Shown here: piece by piece, positions 25,201 through 31,846 of the stretch
Numbering within the stretch: position 1 is the first letter of the stretch
Layout: each line of letters opens with the position of its first letter
NCBI RefSeq assembly: GCF_025370935.1
Contig: NC_133496.1
Span: forward strand, 4,511,810 to 4,575,809
Reading direction: 5' to 3'
Length of the DNA: 64,000 nt
Origin: Choristoneura fumiferana
Taxonomy: Eukaryota > Arthropoda > Insecta > Lepidoptera > Tortricidae
Made by a program: the position numbers and the translations under genes
Notes under the pieces: model-generated
The model's input: only the letters and a program-made list of their open reading frames with translations
Databases searched by the model: none
What the model was told of the DNA's origin: nothing

Positions 25201-28200
25201 TACATCAATACACCAGTAGGTAATACATCAGTTAGAAGAAAGAAGATGCTTCCACCGTCATAAAATAGAAAGTGAAATTCGGGTGTACGCATTAAATTAT
25301 AATTTAATATTACGTTAGGGCAGAAATGCCTCTGTTTCCTCGTAAATTTTGTTTTTAACCCTCGACGCAAAAAGGGGTATTAAAGAGGTGTATTATTAAC
25401 TTATTAGTTTGACGCTAATGTCTGTCTGCAAATAAAAGATTTGAATTTGAATTGGACTCTCTGTGGCATCGCAAACGAACGAACTGATTGCGATGGATTT
25501 TTTTTCACGCGTTTTTTCATTAACCCATATATGCCCAGAACTATTTTTGGTCTCCGATTTCTTCTTTAGCACAAACGTCACAAATAATCAATTTCTTTTG
25601 CAAAATCGCGCGTTAGCTGATACCTATTTTTCGGGACAAAAACGGCCCACTGGTCATATATGGGTCAAAATCATTTAAGAGTCGCCAGTACGCTCGCCGC
25701 TGATCGCATTTTCATACAAAAGTAGTTTCGTTCTAATTTACAAACAACACACTGAAGCAAAATAAAACTTTGCGACTATAATGGGAGCATCTATTTTGAT
25801 GCTTATAATTTTATTAGTTTTAGTTCATATTCAATGTAACAGAATAAAATCACATTAATTATTAGTTTTGTATGTGAAATGGAAATTCTTTATTGTTGCT
25901 TTCCGTTACATTTTATTTTAAGCAAACCTAATTAAAAGAATCGTAATGGCTGTTCCCAAAGTTGCGTTTTGATCTGTGCTTGTAAATAAGAACGAAACTA
26001 CGTTTGTATGGGGACACGAGCTTGCGGGGGACTCTTAAATCTTAACTATGTTTCTTTAAAATCGGTTCACTCGTTTTTGAGATATTGAACTTTAATGACT
26101 TTTTAAGTTTACATGTTATTTAATTTTTGATAACTTTCTTAAATCAAATTTAACTTAACTACCCATTAGGCTGCGGACACTTCGAACTACCTTGAAGTTT
26201 AAAGTACCCATTCCCTTAGGGTCGTCAATCCTGAAGTGTTATAATAGTTTGAAACTGAGTAATCGCTCATTCGGAGATTTGAATATTATAGCAATGGGAT
26301 CACTTAGGTACAGTCACCAGCATTAATATCTGCCACACACAAACACAAACACAAAAATATCTGACACGTCCTTCCGGCCCTAGAAATAGAGTCTTATCAG
26401 ATATTTATGCACGCTTGTTGCGTCTGATATTGGTGCTGATGACTGTACAATTAGCATCAGAAGTAGCTGTACACTTTCATACTTTGTCCTATTACAGCCA
26501 CGTACTAAACGCCATGCAAGATTGTCAATGTGTCAATGTAGGTAGAGCAAAAAAGTGATCCGCTACTTTCGATGCTGACTGTACAATAACAAGTACGTGC
26601 GTGATGAAGGACGCTGAACCTTTGATATCTACCTTAGACGGGGTGTGGCCTGTAATACTAGCAAATAATTAAAACAAAGATCATACTCGTCAAACTGAAC
26701 AACATTAGTTCAGCGACTTTTAAAAATAATTAGTTTTTTAATTTTTATTACACTTTTAAGTTTATTCGAAGAAGCAATGTAAAGCAAAATGCTTGATATT
26801 TGTAGCTTGACAGGCGACGTCAGTTGTGTTTTAGGATGGCATACATTGATAGCAGTAAGTATTTATGTATGTATGTATGTATGTAAATTCTTTATTGAAC
26901 AAAAAAAAATAAACAAAACACAATTGACAAACTTGAGATACTGTACAAAGGCGGACTTATCCCTTTATGGATCTCTACCAGTCAACCTTTGAGTAGATGA
27001 GAGGAGCAATCATTAGGGTCCGACAAAGAGTGAGTTTAAGGAAAAAAAAAATTGGAAGTTACTAACAGTCTACAGACAAAACTGGGGGTAAAGACTGTAT
27101 AGTAACTTCCACACACATCGCATGTTAATAATGACATTTCCTACGAATAATGTGTATATACACATATACATGCGAATATAAATCAAAGAAATGTCCTCAA
27201 ATTTAAGGAGAAGGTGTAAGCCACATCCTTCTCAAGCCCTCCTGAAAATCCTAAGTGGTAGTATTTAATTTGTATGAAAAAGGGAAAATCCAAAGACTCC
27301 ATTATTTTTAATAGTGCTGAACTAATGTTGTTCAGTTTGACGAGGACGATCTATGTTTTAATTTTTTTGCGGCACCACCGGTATAAAGTCCGTCCCGCAT
27401 ACACTAGTGTCTCAGTGAGCCTATAGACCTTGTGAGTTTGTCTTTCTTTACGTACTGGCTCCGTCATCATAATCATCATAATTAATTATCATTATCCCAG
27501 CCCATATAAGTTCGACTACGCTGAGCATAGGTCTCCTCTTAGAATGAGAAGGCTTGAGCCGTAGTTTCCAGTGCGAATTGGGAACTTCTCACACACCACT
27601 AAATTGCGTCGAAGGTTGTGCAGGTTTTCTCACGATGATTTCCTAGACCATAAATTTCACATGTAATTAAGAACATGAATTTCGAAAACTAAGAGATGCG
27701 AGTCCGGGTTTGAACCCACGACCCCCTGCTTGAGAGGCCATAAATCAAACAAAGGACCATGCGTCAAAATGGACCAAAAACCAACAGAGCGGAGAGTTAG
27801 GTCACTAAAAGGTTTGCTTATACTTTATTTCGTTCTATGGGCACAAAGTTGAATTCCATGCATAACTGAGAAATACATATTTTTAGTCAGAGTAAATATC
27901 TATGAGAAACTGTGTTTTTCTTAGAGAATATCGGTAGAACACCTTATATAAAATCTTGCTTGTGTGAAATCTTGGAGATCAATGTTAAGGCTACTTGTAC
28001 ACGAGTAAATCCGTCTTAATTATTTTTAAAGCCATTATAAGGAGAACGTTTCTCATAGATATTTACTCTGAATCATCATCATCATATCCCAGCCTATATA
28101 CGTCCCACTGCTGGCACAGGCCTCCTCTCAAACAAGAGGGCTTGGCCATAGTTCTTACGCGGCCCATGCGGATTGGGAACTTCACACGCACCATTGATTT

Positions 28201-31200
28201 CTTCGCAGGTTGTGCAGGTTTCCTCACGATGTTTTCCTTCACCGCAAAGCTCGTGGTAAATTTCAAATGTAATTCCGCAAATGAATTTCGAAAAACTCAG
28301 AGGTGCGAGCCGGGGTTTGACCCACGACCCTCTGTTTGAGAGGCGATAGGTCAAACCACTAGGCCACCACGGCTTACTCTGAATAAAACTTGAATATCTC
28401 AGCTTTGCAATGTAATGAACTTTGCCCGTAGATGAAATGAAGTATCTCTTAATGAAGTTCTCACAAAGAATAATTCTCAGCTCTATTGGTTTTTGGTACC
28501 CTTCCCATACAAAGTTGCCATGGTCCTTTAAAAAGATTAATGAACAAAATACATAACGGTAATTTGGTATGCAATTTTCTCAGAAATTAACATCTTCACA
28601 GAATTGTTATAAAATAAACCTAACCTAAATCAAGAACCGTAGAATTCACTATCACAAAAGTTTGTATTTATAGTCAATAGTTTCACTGAAAATCATGTTG
28701 TATCATTGACCATATTATAATAAAATAAATAAATTTGTTTATTTTCAGGTAAAACCCCATAGCAATTTACACAATAACATTGGAATTACAAAAGGAAAAT
28801 AACAAAAAAAAATAGTTAAATAGAAAAATAGGTACACAAATTAAAATTAAAAAATTAACAAACATTCAGCATTCCATTGCAACAGTAATAATTATATTTA
28901 AGTACTACTCCCAAAGCAGCCGTACCTATACACATGATGAGTCTACATGCATCACATATTGCCCCCATTATTTATTAATATGTATTTCGTCCATTATCCT
29001 TTTTAAATTTCAATTATTTTGACATGTTCCCCACCATCTTACTACCTCTAAATCCTGTAGACGTAGCAACAAGTCTTATATCAATTCCAACATCTAAAAA
29101 GCATTTTAACTCACAAAATCTATCTGCCGCAATGATTCTAACCCTCCAATCCACTAACACAACCTTCCAAGGTATTTCCCGTAGCTTCGAGACAAAGCTG
29201 GCATGTGTTTGATGTTTTATTGCGTTCCTTTAGGTATATCCGTGAACTGCTCTGATGTCTACCAGTACAACCTTGACTGCCAGTGGGTGGACGTCACTGA
29301 TGTCGAGCCTGGAGATTACACGTTTAAGGTGAGATTTTAGGGTGTGTAATGATGGGTATAACAACATTCTTGATTTTGGAAATTATATCAAATCAAGGAG
29401 CTTCACTGACCTTTTTTATTAAATAAACCTAACCTAAATTGACCCAAAATACATCAAATTTAATCAATAACAATAGAAATAAGTTTGGTTTTTTAACTAA
29501 ATTGCATTATATCAAATGAAAATTATATCAATTGTTGTTATATCCTTCGAGCGGCACCCGAGATTTTATGATGATTTTCCTACTTATCCTACTAATATTA
29601 TAAATGTTTGTTACTCAAAATATTAGACAAGTATTTTTAGGGTTCAGTACCTCAAAGGGAAAAAACGGAACCCTTATAGGATCACTTTGTTGTTTGTCTA
29701 TCAGTCTGTCAAGACCCTTTACCTCAAGAACGCGTGGAGGTATCAAGCTGAAATTCATATCAAATACTCTGGTCTACTGTCCCTTGGAGCTGTGGAAAAA
29801 TCAAACTTCTAAGCCAACGCAATCAAAAGATACAGCCGTTTACGCAATCAAAAGATACAGCTGCAAATTTTCGACACTCGCAAGGGAATCAAAACCAACG
29901 AGTACAGGGTACTTCCCGTGAACTCAGGATCTTGAAATTTGGTACGAAGCAACGTCTTACAGCACAGATAAAGGAAAAATTGCGAAAAGCATAAATTGTT
30001 AGTTCAAAAAAAAATCAAAATCATTTATTCAGTAAATAGGCCGCATTGGGCACTTTTACACGTCATTTTTTAAACTACCAGCGCTTTCGGAAAGACCATC
30101 ATTGCCAAGAAGAATGCGCCGCAAGAAACTTGGCAGAAAGTCATTTTTTCAACATAAAATAATACAAATAAAATACTTAAAAACTACAGTATACAATTAA
30201 ATAAAAGAAAATACAAAATAAATAATAATAATAATACAGGCATGTTACATCATAAAATAAAAATATTTGTAGGGAATCCTCGGTGCGCGAGTCCAACTCG
30301 CACTTGGCTGGTTTTTTTTCTTTTTTCAATCAAATGAAAAATGAACAAGATGATGCGTGTCAAAGTTCGGTCATGGAGGGCTGTGATGTCACACAGTTCT
30401 AAATAATGTTACACGGCGTGATGTCTATCGGAACTATAACTTTGCCTGGCTTTTGAGTCTAACATCTGGTAGCATGGTGTACAGTTGTGTTGCTCTGAAG
30501 ATGAGCTCTGGTTGAGTTCGAAACGCGTCAGTGTAGTGTGGTGGTGGTGATTGATGGTTTTGTGTGATTTGTGTGTGTTCTTACAGTGTGGAGGTGGAGG
30601 AACTGCATGAACACCCATATTTTGCATAAACTTAGCTATCATATTAAGGTCACGGGTGAGCAAGAAATTATTTTAGTTCATTGATATGGACCTCCGCAAA
30701 GTAACGCCTGATCAATTAATTCTTTAATTGGCTATCTTATCATTCTGTGGCTTGGCAATGACGCCAGGCGTTTTTTTATTTATTAAGTATTTGTTATCAT
30801 GCAAGTATATTAATTATTAATAGTACCTGGGCGACTGAGCTTTGCTCGGGCTAAAACTCGATAATAAGCGTTTTCCCATAGATAAGACCAAATTACTGGC
30901 ACTTGAGGTAACCCATCTTTGGCCTCTAGGTTGGCAACGCATCTGCAATCCCCCTGGTGTTGCAGGTGTCTATGGGCGGTGATGATCTCTTACCATCAGG
31001 AGACCCACTTGCTCGTTTTACATCCAGTCGAATAAAAAAAAAGTACTTTTTATAGGCTAGATTGAATAGTCAGCTGAACTAGTGAGATACACCTTTGGCC
31101 TCATCTGCACTTAACATCAGGTGAGATATGGTCAATCAAGGTCAGTTATATGTAAAAAATATATACATAAAGAAAATGAACTTTAGATACTTAAACCACC

Positions 31201-31433
31201 AGTCTCATGCTGATAGGAGGCTTGTGCCCTACAGTGAGACGTTTATACTATAGTCTAAAATGCTATTATGCCAAAATATTTACTGTTTTAAGATATTTTC
31301 TCAATTCAAGGTGTCAGTGAACCCTCATGCCCGAATAGCCGAGCAGCAGTTCCACAACAATGCTGCTTCCTGCACCCTCAGGATCACTGGCACCTACGCC
31401 ACGGTCTACGGATGTACCCTGGAAAGACCTTAA
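344..31433 (+). CDS. Loxl2: Lysyl oxidase-like gene (LOXL2 type), 8 exons, 5' end outside the window
   Basis: Joining 344-484, 1158-1399, 5416-5647, 13486-13610, 18971-19107, 22539-22699, 29234-29328 and 31311-31433 gives 1256 coding bases: two bases completing a codon, 417 codons and TAA, with GT-AG borders and matching phases throughout. Domain order is SRCR1 (codons 1 to about 90), SRCR2 (about 120-204) and the lysyl oxidase catalytic domain (about 205-417). Two SRCR domains plus a catalytic domain is the known layout of insect Loxl2. The family is secreted and oxidises peptidyl lysine to allysine, cross-linking collagen-like matrix, using copper and a Lys-Tyr quinone. Copper histidines, cofactor Lys and Tyr, and the usual C-terminus are all present, so the enzyme looks active. 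Start codon, signal peptide and the first strand of SRCR1 must lie upstream. The orthology to Loxl2 rather than Loxl1 is inferred from the two SRCR domains. Confidence 0.88.
485..1157 (+). other. Loxl2: Loxl2 intron inside SRCR1
   Basis: This 673-base intron has no recognised coding content. Bases 1100-1150 match the 3' tail of the SINE-B family (TCAATTGGTGTGAA, then TGATATT and an ATT-rich end), leaving the tail almost against the next acceptor. Confidence 0.5.
1158..1399 (+). CDS. Loxl2: Loxl2 exon: second half of SRCR domain 1 and start of SRCR domain 2
   Basis: The acceptor AG is at 1156-1157 and the donor GT at 1400. With the incoming A the exon reads RKFWMDDVVCEGTETSLSQC, then the GWG motif and two more cysteines, completing a six-cysteine group A SRCR domain. 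A linker of about 25 residues follows, and the end (SLRLAGG, then GRVE) is the first strand of SRCR2. It ends at a codon boundary, matching the phase 0 start of the next exon. A SINE tail lies about 10 to 60 bases before the acceptor. Confidence 0.88.
2194..2390 (+). repeat. SINE-B, diverged copy
   Basis: It begins with the tRNA-like head CGACCGGATGGCC, retains TACGAAGCTTAGGTC and a TATTTA...GTATGTAAGTA body, and ends near GTCCATAAGTACGAGC. It is clearly related to the intact copy at 43217-43481 but strongly decayed. Confidence 0.65.
3017..3252 (-). repeat. SINE-A, antisense, diverged
   Basis: The plus strand reads the family 3' end first (TCCCACTGCTGGGCAGG), then TTGGGAACTTCACA, GTGGTAAATTTCAAATG and GGGTTTGAATCCACG. 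The tRNA-like head is mostly lost. Confidence 0.8.
3648..3780. repeat. Hairpin MITE with terminal inverted repeats of about 27 bp
   Basis: GTCACTACTTTAAAAAAACT at the left end is matched in reverse complement by the right end, which finishes CAAAGTAGTGAC. The arms enclose about 75 bases without coding potential. Confidence 0.75.
3854..3986. repeat. Palindromic MITE, GGGGCTGTTTCAC family, copy 1
   Basis: The left end GGGGCTGTTTCAC and the right end GATGAAACAGGGG are inverted. Inner arms also pair (GTGCCGTCT with AGACGGCAT). Related copies are at 4055-4535 and 63828-63972. TTA/TAA-like flanks suggest a three-base target duplication of the Harbinger kind, which is an inference. Confidence 0.8.
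4055..4535. repeat. GGGGCTGTTTCAC-family element, long copy with unrelated core
   Basis: The outer arms (GGGCCTGTTTCACCATCCAT and the reverse complement ending GGTGAAACAGCCCC) are those of the neighbouring 133-base MITE. They enclose about 340 extra bases at about 4150-4490 that are less AT-rich and absent from the short copy. Flanks are CTAA and TTAA. The core may be a nested insertion or a remnant of a longer parent element. The minus-strand frame in it (4166-4351) is not recognised. Confidence 0.7.
4858..5156 (-). repeat. SINE-A, nearly full length, antisense
   Basis: It runs from the 3' end (CCCAGCCTGTTTACGTCC) to the tRNA-like head (GGGTTTGAACCCACGA = B box, AGGCCACCACGGCTT = A-box end). 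It is flanked by ATAAAGAGTC on both sides (about 4846-4855 and 5160-5169), a target-site duplication showing retroposition. Confidence 0.9.
5416..5647 (+). CDS. Loxl2: Loxl2 exon: bulk of SRCR domain 2
   Basis: The acceptor AG is at 5414-5415 and the donor is GTAAGT at 5648. It reads IYHQEKWGSICPDGWTLYEA, then AVCRHL, VDCRGNETN and MCDHQDLGDVTC. Five cysteines are visible. The Cys normally found between the C6-like (FMC) and C8-like (VTC) positions is absent because that loop is short. GNET is a glycosylation sequon. The exon ends one base into a codon; that G plus AC from the next exon gives Asp, so no extra SRCR exon is needed between them. Confidence 0.88.
5702..5948 (-). repeat. SINE-A, 5'-truncated, antisense, with 12-bp target duplication
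   Basis: It is flanked by GATAGGAAATAT at 5690-5701 and 5949-5960. The (ATC)n tail faces the left flank, then CCCAGCCTATATACGTCC. The tRNA-like head is missing. It sits only about 55 bases after a Loxl2 donor site, yet the donor is intact. Confidence 0.92.
7269..7400 (-). repeat. Helitron-like fragment
   Basis: ATCCCACGGCAACTATGCAA, ATCTGTACACCGAATTTCAT and TCGGTTCAGCGGTTAAGACG match the interior of the copy at 36042-36230. Ends are not preserved. Confidence 0.45.
7462..7830 (-). repeat. RTE-like LINE 3' end, antisense
   Basis: The plus strand starts ATCATCAGCCGGAAGACGTC and CACTGCTGAACAAAAGCC, the reverse of the C-terminal end of an RTE-type reverse transcriptase and its GAT-rich tail. A sense counterpart is at 44540-44800. 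Reading frames over this stretch on the plus strand are antisense artefacts. Confidence 0.6.
9389..9421. repeat. AC microsatellite
   Basis: About 14 AC units with one GC interruption, attached to the end of a Helitron-like fragment (GAGTAACAAACACAC). Confidence 0.95.
10756..10848. repeat. Short hairpin element
   Basis: ATTGTCTATCGTTTCTGA at the left is mirrored by TCAGAAACGTTATGCAAT on the right, and GATCACAATCAAA pairs with TTTGATTGTGATC around a short loop. The stem is near-complete. Confidence 0.75.
11140..11800 (-). repeat. Interspersed repeat C, antisense copy
   Basis: It is bounded by TTTAGGGTACCGGAGCC-like and GTGTCCGACCTGTTCTTGGCC ends. It matches 20384-20995 in reverse complement, including GAAAGATTCCGTATAAAATA, the CTGTCTGTCTGTCCGTCCG stretch and CTCCCATAGACGTAAAAGG. 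I know it as a common lepidopteran repeat but cannot assign its class. Confidence 0.75.
12772..13041 (-). repeat. SINE-A, antisense, with 10-bp target duplication
   Basis: It is flanked by AAAACAATCC at 12762-12771 and 13042-13051. The copy has lost a segment near its 3' end (TATATACC joins CACGCGTGTAGTTCCC). The head AGGCCACCACAGCTT is intact. Confidence 0.9.
13160..13372. repeat. Interspersed repeat D
   Basis: CCGTTTTTAGTATT-like start, ATAGCGGCCACAGTAATACA, GACGGACGGACGGACGG and an end at TACGGAACCCTAAAAA. Related copies lie at about 51925-52097 and 57862-58013 beside the duplicated ABCH exon. Confidence 0.7.
13486..13610 (+). CDS. Loxl2: Loxl2 exon: start of the lysyl oxidase catalytic domain
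   Basis: The acceptor (TTTGCACAG) ends at 13485 and the donor GT is at 13611. With the incoming G the exon reads DRLADLSLDTVAIERTAHLQ, then a block ending LLQCAMEENCL. QCAMEENCL is a hallmark near the N-terminus of every lysyl oxidase catalytic domain. The exon ends at a codon boundary after Tyr-Glu. It is isolated by introns of 7.8 kb and 5.4 kb. Confidence 0.92.
13800..14470 (+). mobile_element. Non-LTR retrotransposon 3' end with reverse transcriptase C-terminal remnant
   Basis: Bases 13991-14121 translate to FRYAATRCWNNLPQPIRD, then a K-rich tail with KKYL and a stop. R-x-WN-x-LP-x-x-IR followed by FKxxLKxYL is the usual C-terminus of CR1/jockey-clade LINE reverse transcriptases. The 3' UTR ends AACACCAAATAAATCAATTC with an ATTCT-type tail. 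An antisense copy of the same 3' UTR is at 48958-49200. Earlier coding sequence is missing, so this is a 5'-truncated dead copy. Confidence 0.7.
14598..14735. repeat. GTACAGTCA-family palindromic MITE, copy 1
   Basis: The left end GTACAGTCAGCAGC is inverted at the right as GCAGGTGACTGTAC. Internal ATAAATATCT and AGATATTTAT also pair. Two more copies, at 26308-26448 and 46689-46824, share CGGCCCTAGAAATAGAGT-like interiors. Confidence 0.85.
15030..15150. repeat. CTACTACGAA-family palindromic MITE, diverged copy
   Basis: TAGTACGAAATTC..CGAAATTCGTATCG and GGGACGGCAAGAGACGAAG with TTCGTATTTTGCAC match the better copies at 31705, 41101, 41232 and 45615. The 142-codon minus frame here is a by-product of the palindrome. 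Confidence 0.7.
15596..15760. repeat. Terminal-inverted-repeat MITE, arms about 45 bp
   Basis: The left arm CACGAGAGTTGAAGTGAATG and ATTACACACACAGCTACAA is matched by the right arm TTTGTAGCTGTGTGTGTAAT and CATTCACTTCAACACTCGTG. About 75 bases separate the arms. Confidence 0.85.
15841..15985 (-). repeat. AAT microsatellite attached to an antisense LINE 3' tail
   Basis: Nine AAT units (15841-15868) run into TTTATTTCCAAAATAATACA and a segment with CAGACCCCAAACTAGGCAGA. Part of this segment resembles 55318-55375 (GACCCCATACTAGGCTA, then GTATCTTGGGG). Confidence 0.55.
16301..16847. repeat. TIR element containing a 100-bp-armed inverted repeat
   Basis: It starts ACCGGGTGTGGCCTGTAAC and shares its first 100 bases and the segment around 16520-16630 with the element at 26635. 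Nested in it, 16409-16513 and 16746-16847 are near-perfect inverted copies (TACGAGTACCTAATATTACC outermost, GGCCCAG innermost). Confidence 0.75.
17597..17806 (+). repeat. SINE-A, 5'-truncated, sense, with 14-bp target duplication
   Basis: It is flanked by GAATTAATTGTTGA at 17583-17596 and 17807-17820. It runs from the mid-body (ATTTGAAATTTACCACGAGC) through GCCCAGCAGTGGGACGTATA to a (GAT)n tail. The 61-codon frame here is SINE sequence. Confidence 0.92.
18170..18500 (+). repeat. LINE 3' end, sense
   Basis: GACTTTCTGCCAAGATTCTT, GGTCTTTCCGAAAGCGCTGG and the end ACTGAATAAATCATTTGAAT recur in reverse complement at 30005-30185. A TTGAATTTGAATTTTG tail repeat follows. This is the 3' UTR of a non-LTR retrotransposon, 5'-truncated. 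Confidence 0.7.
18588..18735 (-). repeat. Antisense LINE end, RTE-like
   Basis: CATCATCAGCCTACAGCAGT followed by CCAGTGCTGGACATAGGC is the reverse of a (T)CCAGCAnTGG-x-tail RTE-like 3' end. Short and decayed. Confidence 0.45.
18971..19107 (+). CDS. Loxl2: Loxl2 exon: catalytic domain with first copper histidines
   Basis: The acceptor is ACTTAG at 18965-18970 and the donor is GTAAGT at 19108. The exon reads RRLLRFTASSLNIGNEEFRP and ends WQWHLCH plus two bases. LLRF with a downstream WxWHxCH is the family's copper-binding region; two of the liganding histidines are here and the others are in the next exon. The split codon becomes Met where many family members have Gln or Arg between the histidines. 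Confidence 0.92.
19245..19375 (-). repeat. Antisense LINE 3' tail
   Basis: ATTCAAATTCTTTATTGCAT at the left (reverse of a poly-A-like end) and GTGACGCCCTGCAAGGGCAC. The GACGCCCTGxAAGGGCA motif recurs at 32209-32222. Confidence 0.55.
19545..19715 (+). repeat. Repeat F, copy 1
   Basis: It contains CAGTGTGGAGGTGGAG, CTGCATGAACACACATTT, CGTAGCTATCATAA and GAGCAAAGTAATTAATTTAG. Copies in the same orientation are at 24455-24700 and 30455-30730. I do not recognise the family. Confidence 0.7.
20384..20995 (+). repeat. Interspersed repeat C, sense copy
   Basis: It starts CCAGCCAAGAGCGTGTCGCA and GGGTTCCGTAGCC and ends CTACGGAACCCCTAAAAAT. GGACAGACAGACAGAAGGAC lies near the end. It matches 11140-11800 inverted and the fragment at 45328-45500. 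Confidence 0.75.
21617..22085. mobile_element. Non-autonomous DNA transposon with TIRs of about 37 bp
   Basis: The left TIR starts TATATAATGTCGGCGGGCGA and continues TCGTAAAATCCGCCAGATC. The right TIR is its reverse complement, GATCTGGCGGATTTTACGAT, ending CCGCCGACATATATA. TATA borders suggest a TA target. Inside are further inverted motifs (ATCACGAAATTCCTAG) and the CG-rich phrase CTCGCTTCGCTCGCTCGG. The long frames on either strand are not coding; they follow the TIR symmetry. Confidence 0.8.
22246..22276. repeat. AC microsatellite
   Basis: About 15 uninterrupted AC units. Confidence 0.95.
22539..22699 (+). CDS. Loxl2: Loxl2 exon: copper site completion and LTQ lysine
   Basis: The acceptor is CCTACAG ending at 22538 and the donor GT is at 22700. 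The exon opens HYHSMEVFATFDIFN, finishing the WHxCHxHYHSM copper motif, then AEGHKASFCLEDNTC. The Lys of GHKASFC is the residue that forms the lysyl-tyrosyl quinone with a Tyr in the next exon. FNTTTG carries an NTT sequon. The exon ends one base into a codon after GDQ. Confidence 0.93.
23660..23962 (-). repeat. Repeat E, copy 1
   Basis: CTCAAAAACGGCTTAACCGA, ATTCAAATCGGTCCACCCG, ACACATAGCGGTCAAACTTA and GCGTCAGGGGTTAAAAAT are shared, in order, with 39490-39720. This is an interspersed element of unassigned class. Confidence 0.7.
24455..24700 (+). repeat. Repeat F, copy 2
   Basis: CATCTGGTAACACGGTGAAC, GAATGAGCTCTGATTGAGTT, TTCTTACAATGTGGAGGTGG and GCATGAACACACATTTGTTA, matching 30455-30730. 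Here the AG of the acceptor-like TTCTTACAG is changed to AA. Confidence 0.7.
26308..26448. repeat. GTACAGTCA-family palindromic MITE, copy 2
   Basis: The ends GTACAGTCACCAGCATTAAT and GGTGCTGATGACTGTAC are inverted, and the interior CCGGCCCTAGAAATAGAGTC matches copy 3 (46689-46824). Confidence 0.85.
26635..27384. mobile_element. TIR element with LINE tail inside
   Basis: The left end (GGTGTGGCCTGTAATACTAG, then AACAACATTAGTTCAGC) is inverted at the right (GCTGAACTAATGTTG, ending CCACCGGTATA). The first 210 bases resemble 16301-16640. Bases 26860-27255 look like a nested antisense LINE 3' tail (GTAT)n plus TTCTTTATTGAAC, and contain a small stem (GGAAGTTACTA with TAGTAACTTCC at 27052-27109). 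Confidence 0.65.
27463..27750 (-). repeat. SINE-A, antisense, diverged
   Basis: ATCATTATCCCAGCCCATAT, GTGCGAATTGGGAACTTCTC and GGGTTTGAACCCACGACC are present; the A-box end is cut at about 27750, exactly where the next MITE starts. Confidence 0.85.
27752..28528. repeat. Hairpin MITE interrupted by a SINE
   Basis: The left arm (AAGGACCATGCGTCAAAATG, ACCAAAAACCAACAGAGC) is inverted at the right (GCTCTATTGGTTTTTGGTAC, ending CCATGGTCCTT). Inner inverted segments also pair (AGTAAATATCTATGAGAAAC at 27892 with GTTTCTCATAGATATTTACT at 28048). The SINE at 28074-28375 splits it. Confidence 0.75.
28074..28375 (-). repeat. SINE-A, full length, antisense, with 11-bp target duplication
   Basis: It is flanked by TTACTCTGAAT at 28063-28073 and 28374-28384. 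It runs from an (ATC)n tail and CCCAGCCTATATACGTCC to the full tRNA-like head, whose reverse complement reads GTGGTGGCCTAGTGG (A box) and GGGTCAAACCCCGG (B box). It inserted into the MITE arm, so it is younger than the MITE. Confidence 0.93.
29234..29328 (+). CDS. Loxl2: Loxl2 exon: LTQ tyrosine and DCQWVD motif
   Basis: The acceptor is CCTTTAG ending at 29233 and the donor is GTGAG at 29329. With the incoming G it reads GISVNCSDVYQYNLDCQWVD, then VTDVEPGDYTFK. The Tyr of DVY occupies the position of the quinone-forming Tyr, seven residues before DCQW. NCS is a possible sequon. The exon ends at a codon boundary and lies 6.5 kb after the preceding exon. Confidence 0.93.
30005..30185 (-). repeat. 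Antisense LINE 3' end
   Basis: ATTTATTCAGTAAATAGGCC, CCAGCGCTTTCGGAAAGACC and TTGGCAGAAAGTCATTTTT are the reverse complement of 18360-18480. Confidence 0.75.
30455..30730 (+). repeat. Repeat F, copy 3
   Basis: ACATCTGGTAGCATGGTGTA, GATGAGCTCTGGTTGAG, TTCTTACAGTGTGGAGGTGG, CTGCATGAACACCCATATTT and AAAGTAACGCCTGATCAATT. A fragment of its 3' end in reverse is at about 62615-62645. Confidence 0.7.
30875..31030. repeat. Interspersed repeat with GGTAAGAGATCACCACC-type core
   Basis: CTCTAGGTTGGCAACGCATC, GGTGTTGCAGGTGTCTATGG and TACCATCAGGAGACCCACTT recur at 39070-39230 (inverted) and 40125-40215, with partial copies at about 38040 and 45275. Confidence 0.65.
31311..31433 (+). CDS. Loxl2: Loxl2 terminal exon with stop
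   Basis: The acceptor is TTCAAG ending at 31310. The exon reads VSVNPHARIAEQQFHNNAAS, then CTLRITGTYATVYGCTLERP and TAA at 31431-31433. VNP, NN, C and GC at these spacings are the normal end of lysyl oxidases, so the protein is not truncated. No canonical AATAAA follows closely. AATATAAA at about 31492 is a weak candidate; AATAAA occurs only near 32465. Confidence 0.92.
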   Translation: MSVNPHARIAEQQFHNNAASCTLRITGTYATVYGCTLERP

Positions 31434-31704
31434 GCCAGGACCATGAAGTTAATGGAGCTTCACGATGACCCTATTACCCCTCCCCCAAACAATGAATATA
31501 AAATTATGCTGAGTAGCGGCTAGCTCTGCTAACAGCATTTCGGTTTTGAGATTGTACCTTTCACAATTTTTTTGATATCGGCGCGCGAGTCCAACTCACT
31601 CTAGACCTTTTATTATCAAAATTCTATAAGACACTGAAACTATACTCAGTGCCTCAACCGCGTAAGAGCGGTTTGCCAATCCAACGATCCGAATCCGTGA
31701 ACCA

Positions 31705-31818
31705 GGGGGGCTACTACGAAACTCGAAAATCAAAGTTCGTATCTTACCGTCCCTCTCGCTCTAGTATTAAATAATATTAGCGCCAGCGGGACGGCAAAAT
31801 ACGAAGTTCGAACTGTCC
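31705..31818. repeat. CTACTACGAA-family palindromic MITE
   Basis: CTACTACGAAACTCGAAAAT with AAAGTTCGTATCTTACCGTC on the left, AGCGGGACGGCAAAATACGA with AGTTCGAACTG on the right. One end is less complete than in the copy at 41232. Confidence 0.8.
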
Positions 31819-31846
31819 AGTCCTGAGTGTATTCGTAGAACTACTT

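Larger units (their letters stand above)
22700..29233 (+). other. Loxl2: Loxl2 intron, 6.5 kb, repeat-filled
   Basis: It holds repeat E (23660-23962), repeat F (24455-24700), a MITE (26308-26448), a TIR element with LINE tail (26635-27384), SINE-A copies (27463-27750, 28074-28375) and a MITE around the latter (27752-28528). Bases 22860-23650, 24720-26300 and 28530-29230 are AT-rich with no recognised gene or element. Confidence 0.6.
29329..31310 (+). other. Loxl2: Loxl2 intron, 2.0 kb, repeat-filled
   Basis: It holds a repeat-C-like part (29636-29940), an antisense LINE tail (30005-30185), an end fragment with GCGAGTCCAACTCGCACTTG (30285-30305), repeat F (30455-30730), a GGTGATCTCTTACCATCAGG-type repeat (30875-31030) and a short SINE-A fragment (about 31205-31245). 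Confidence 0.6.
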
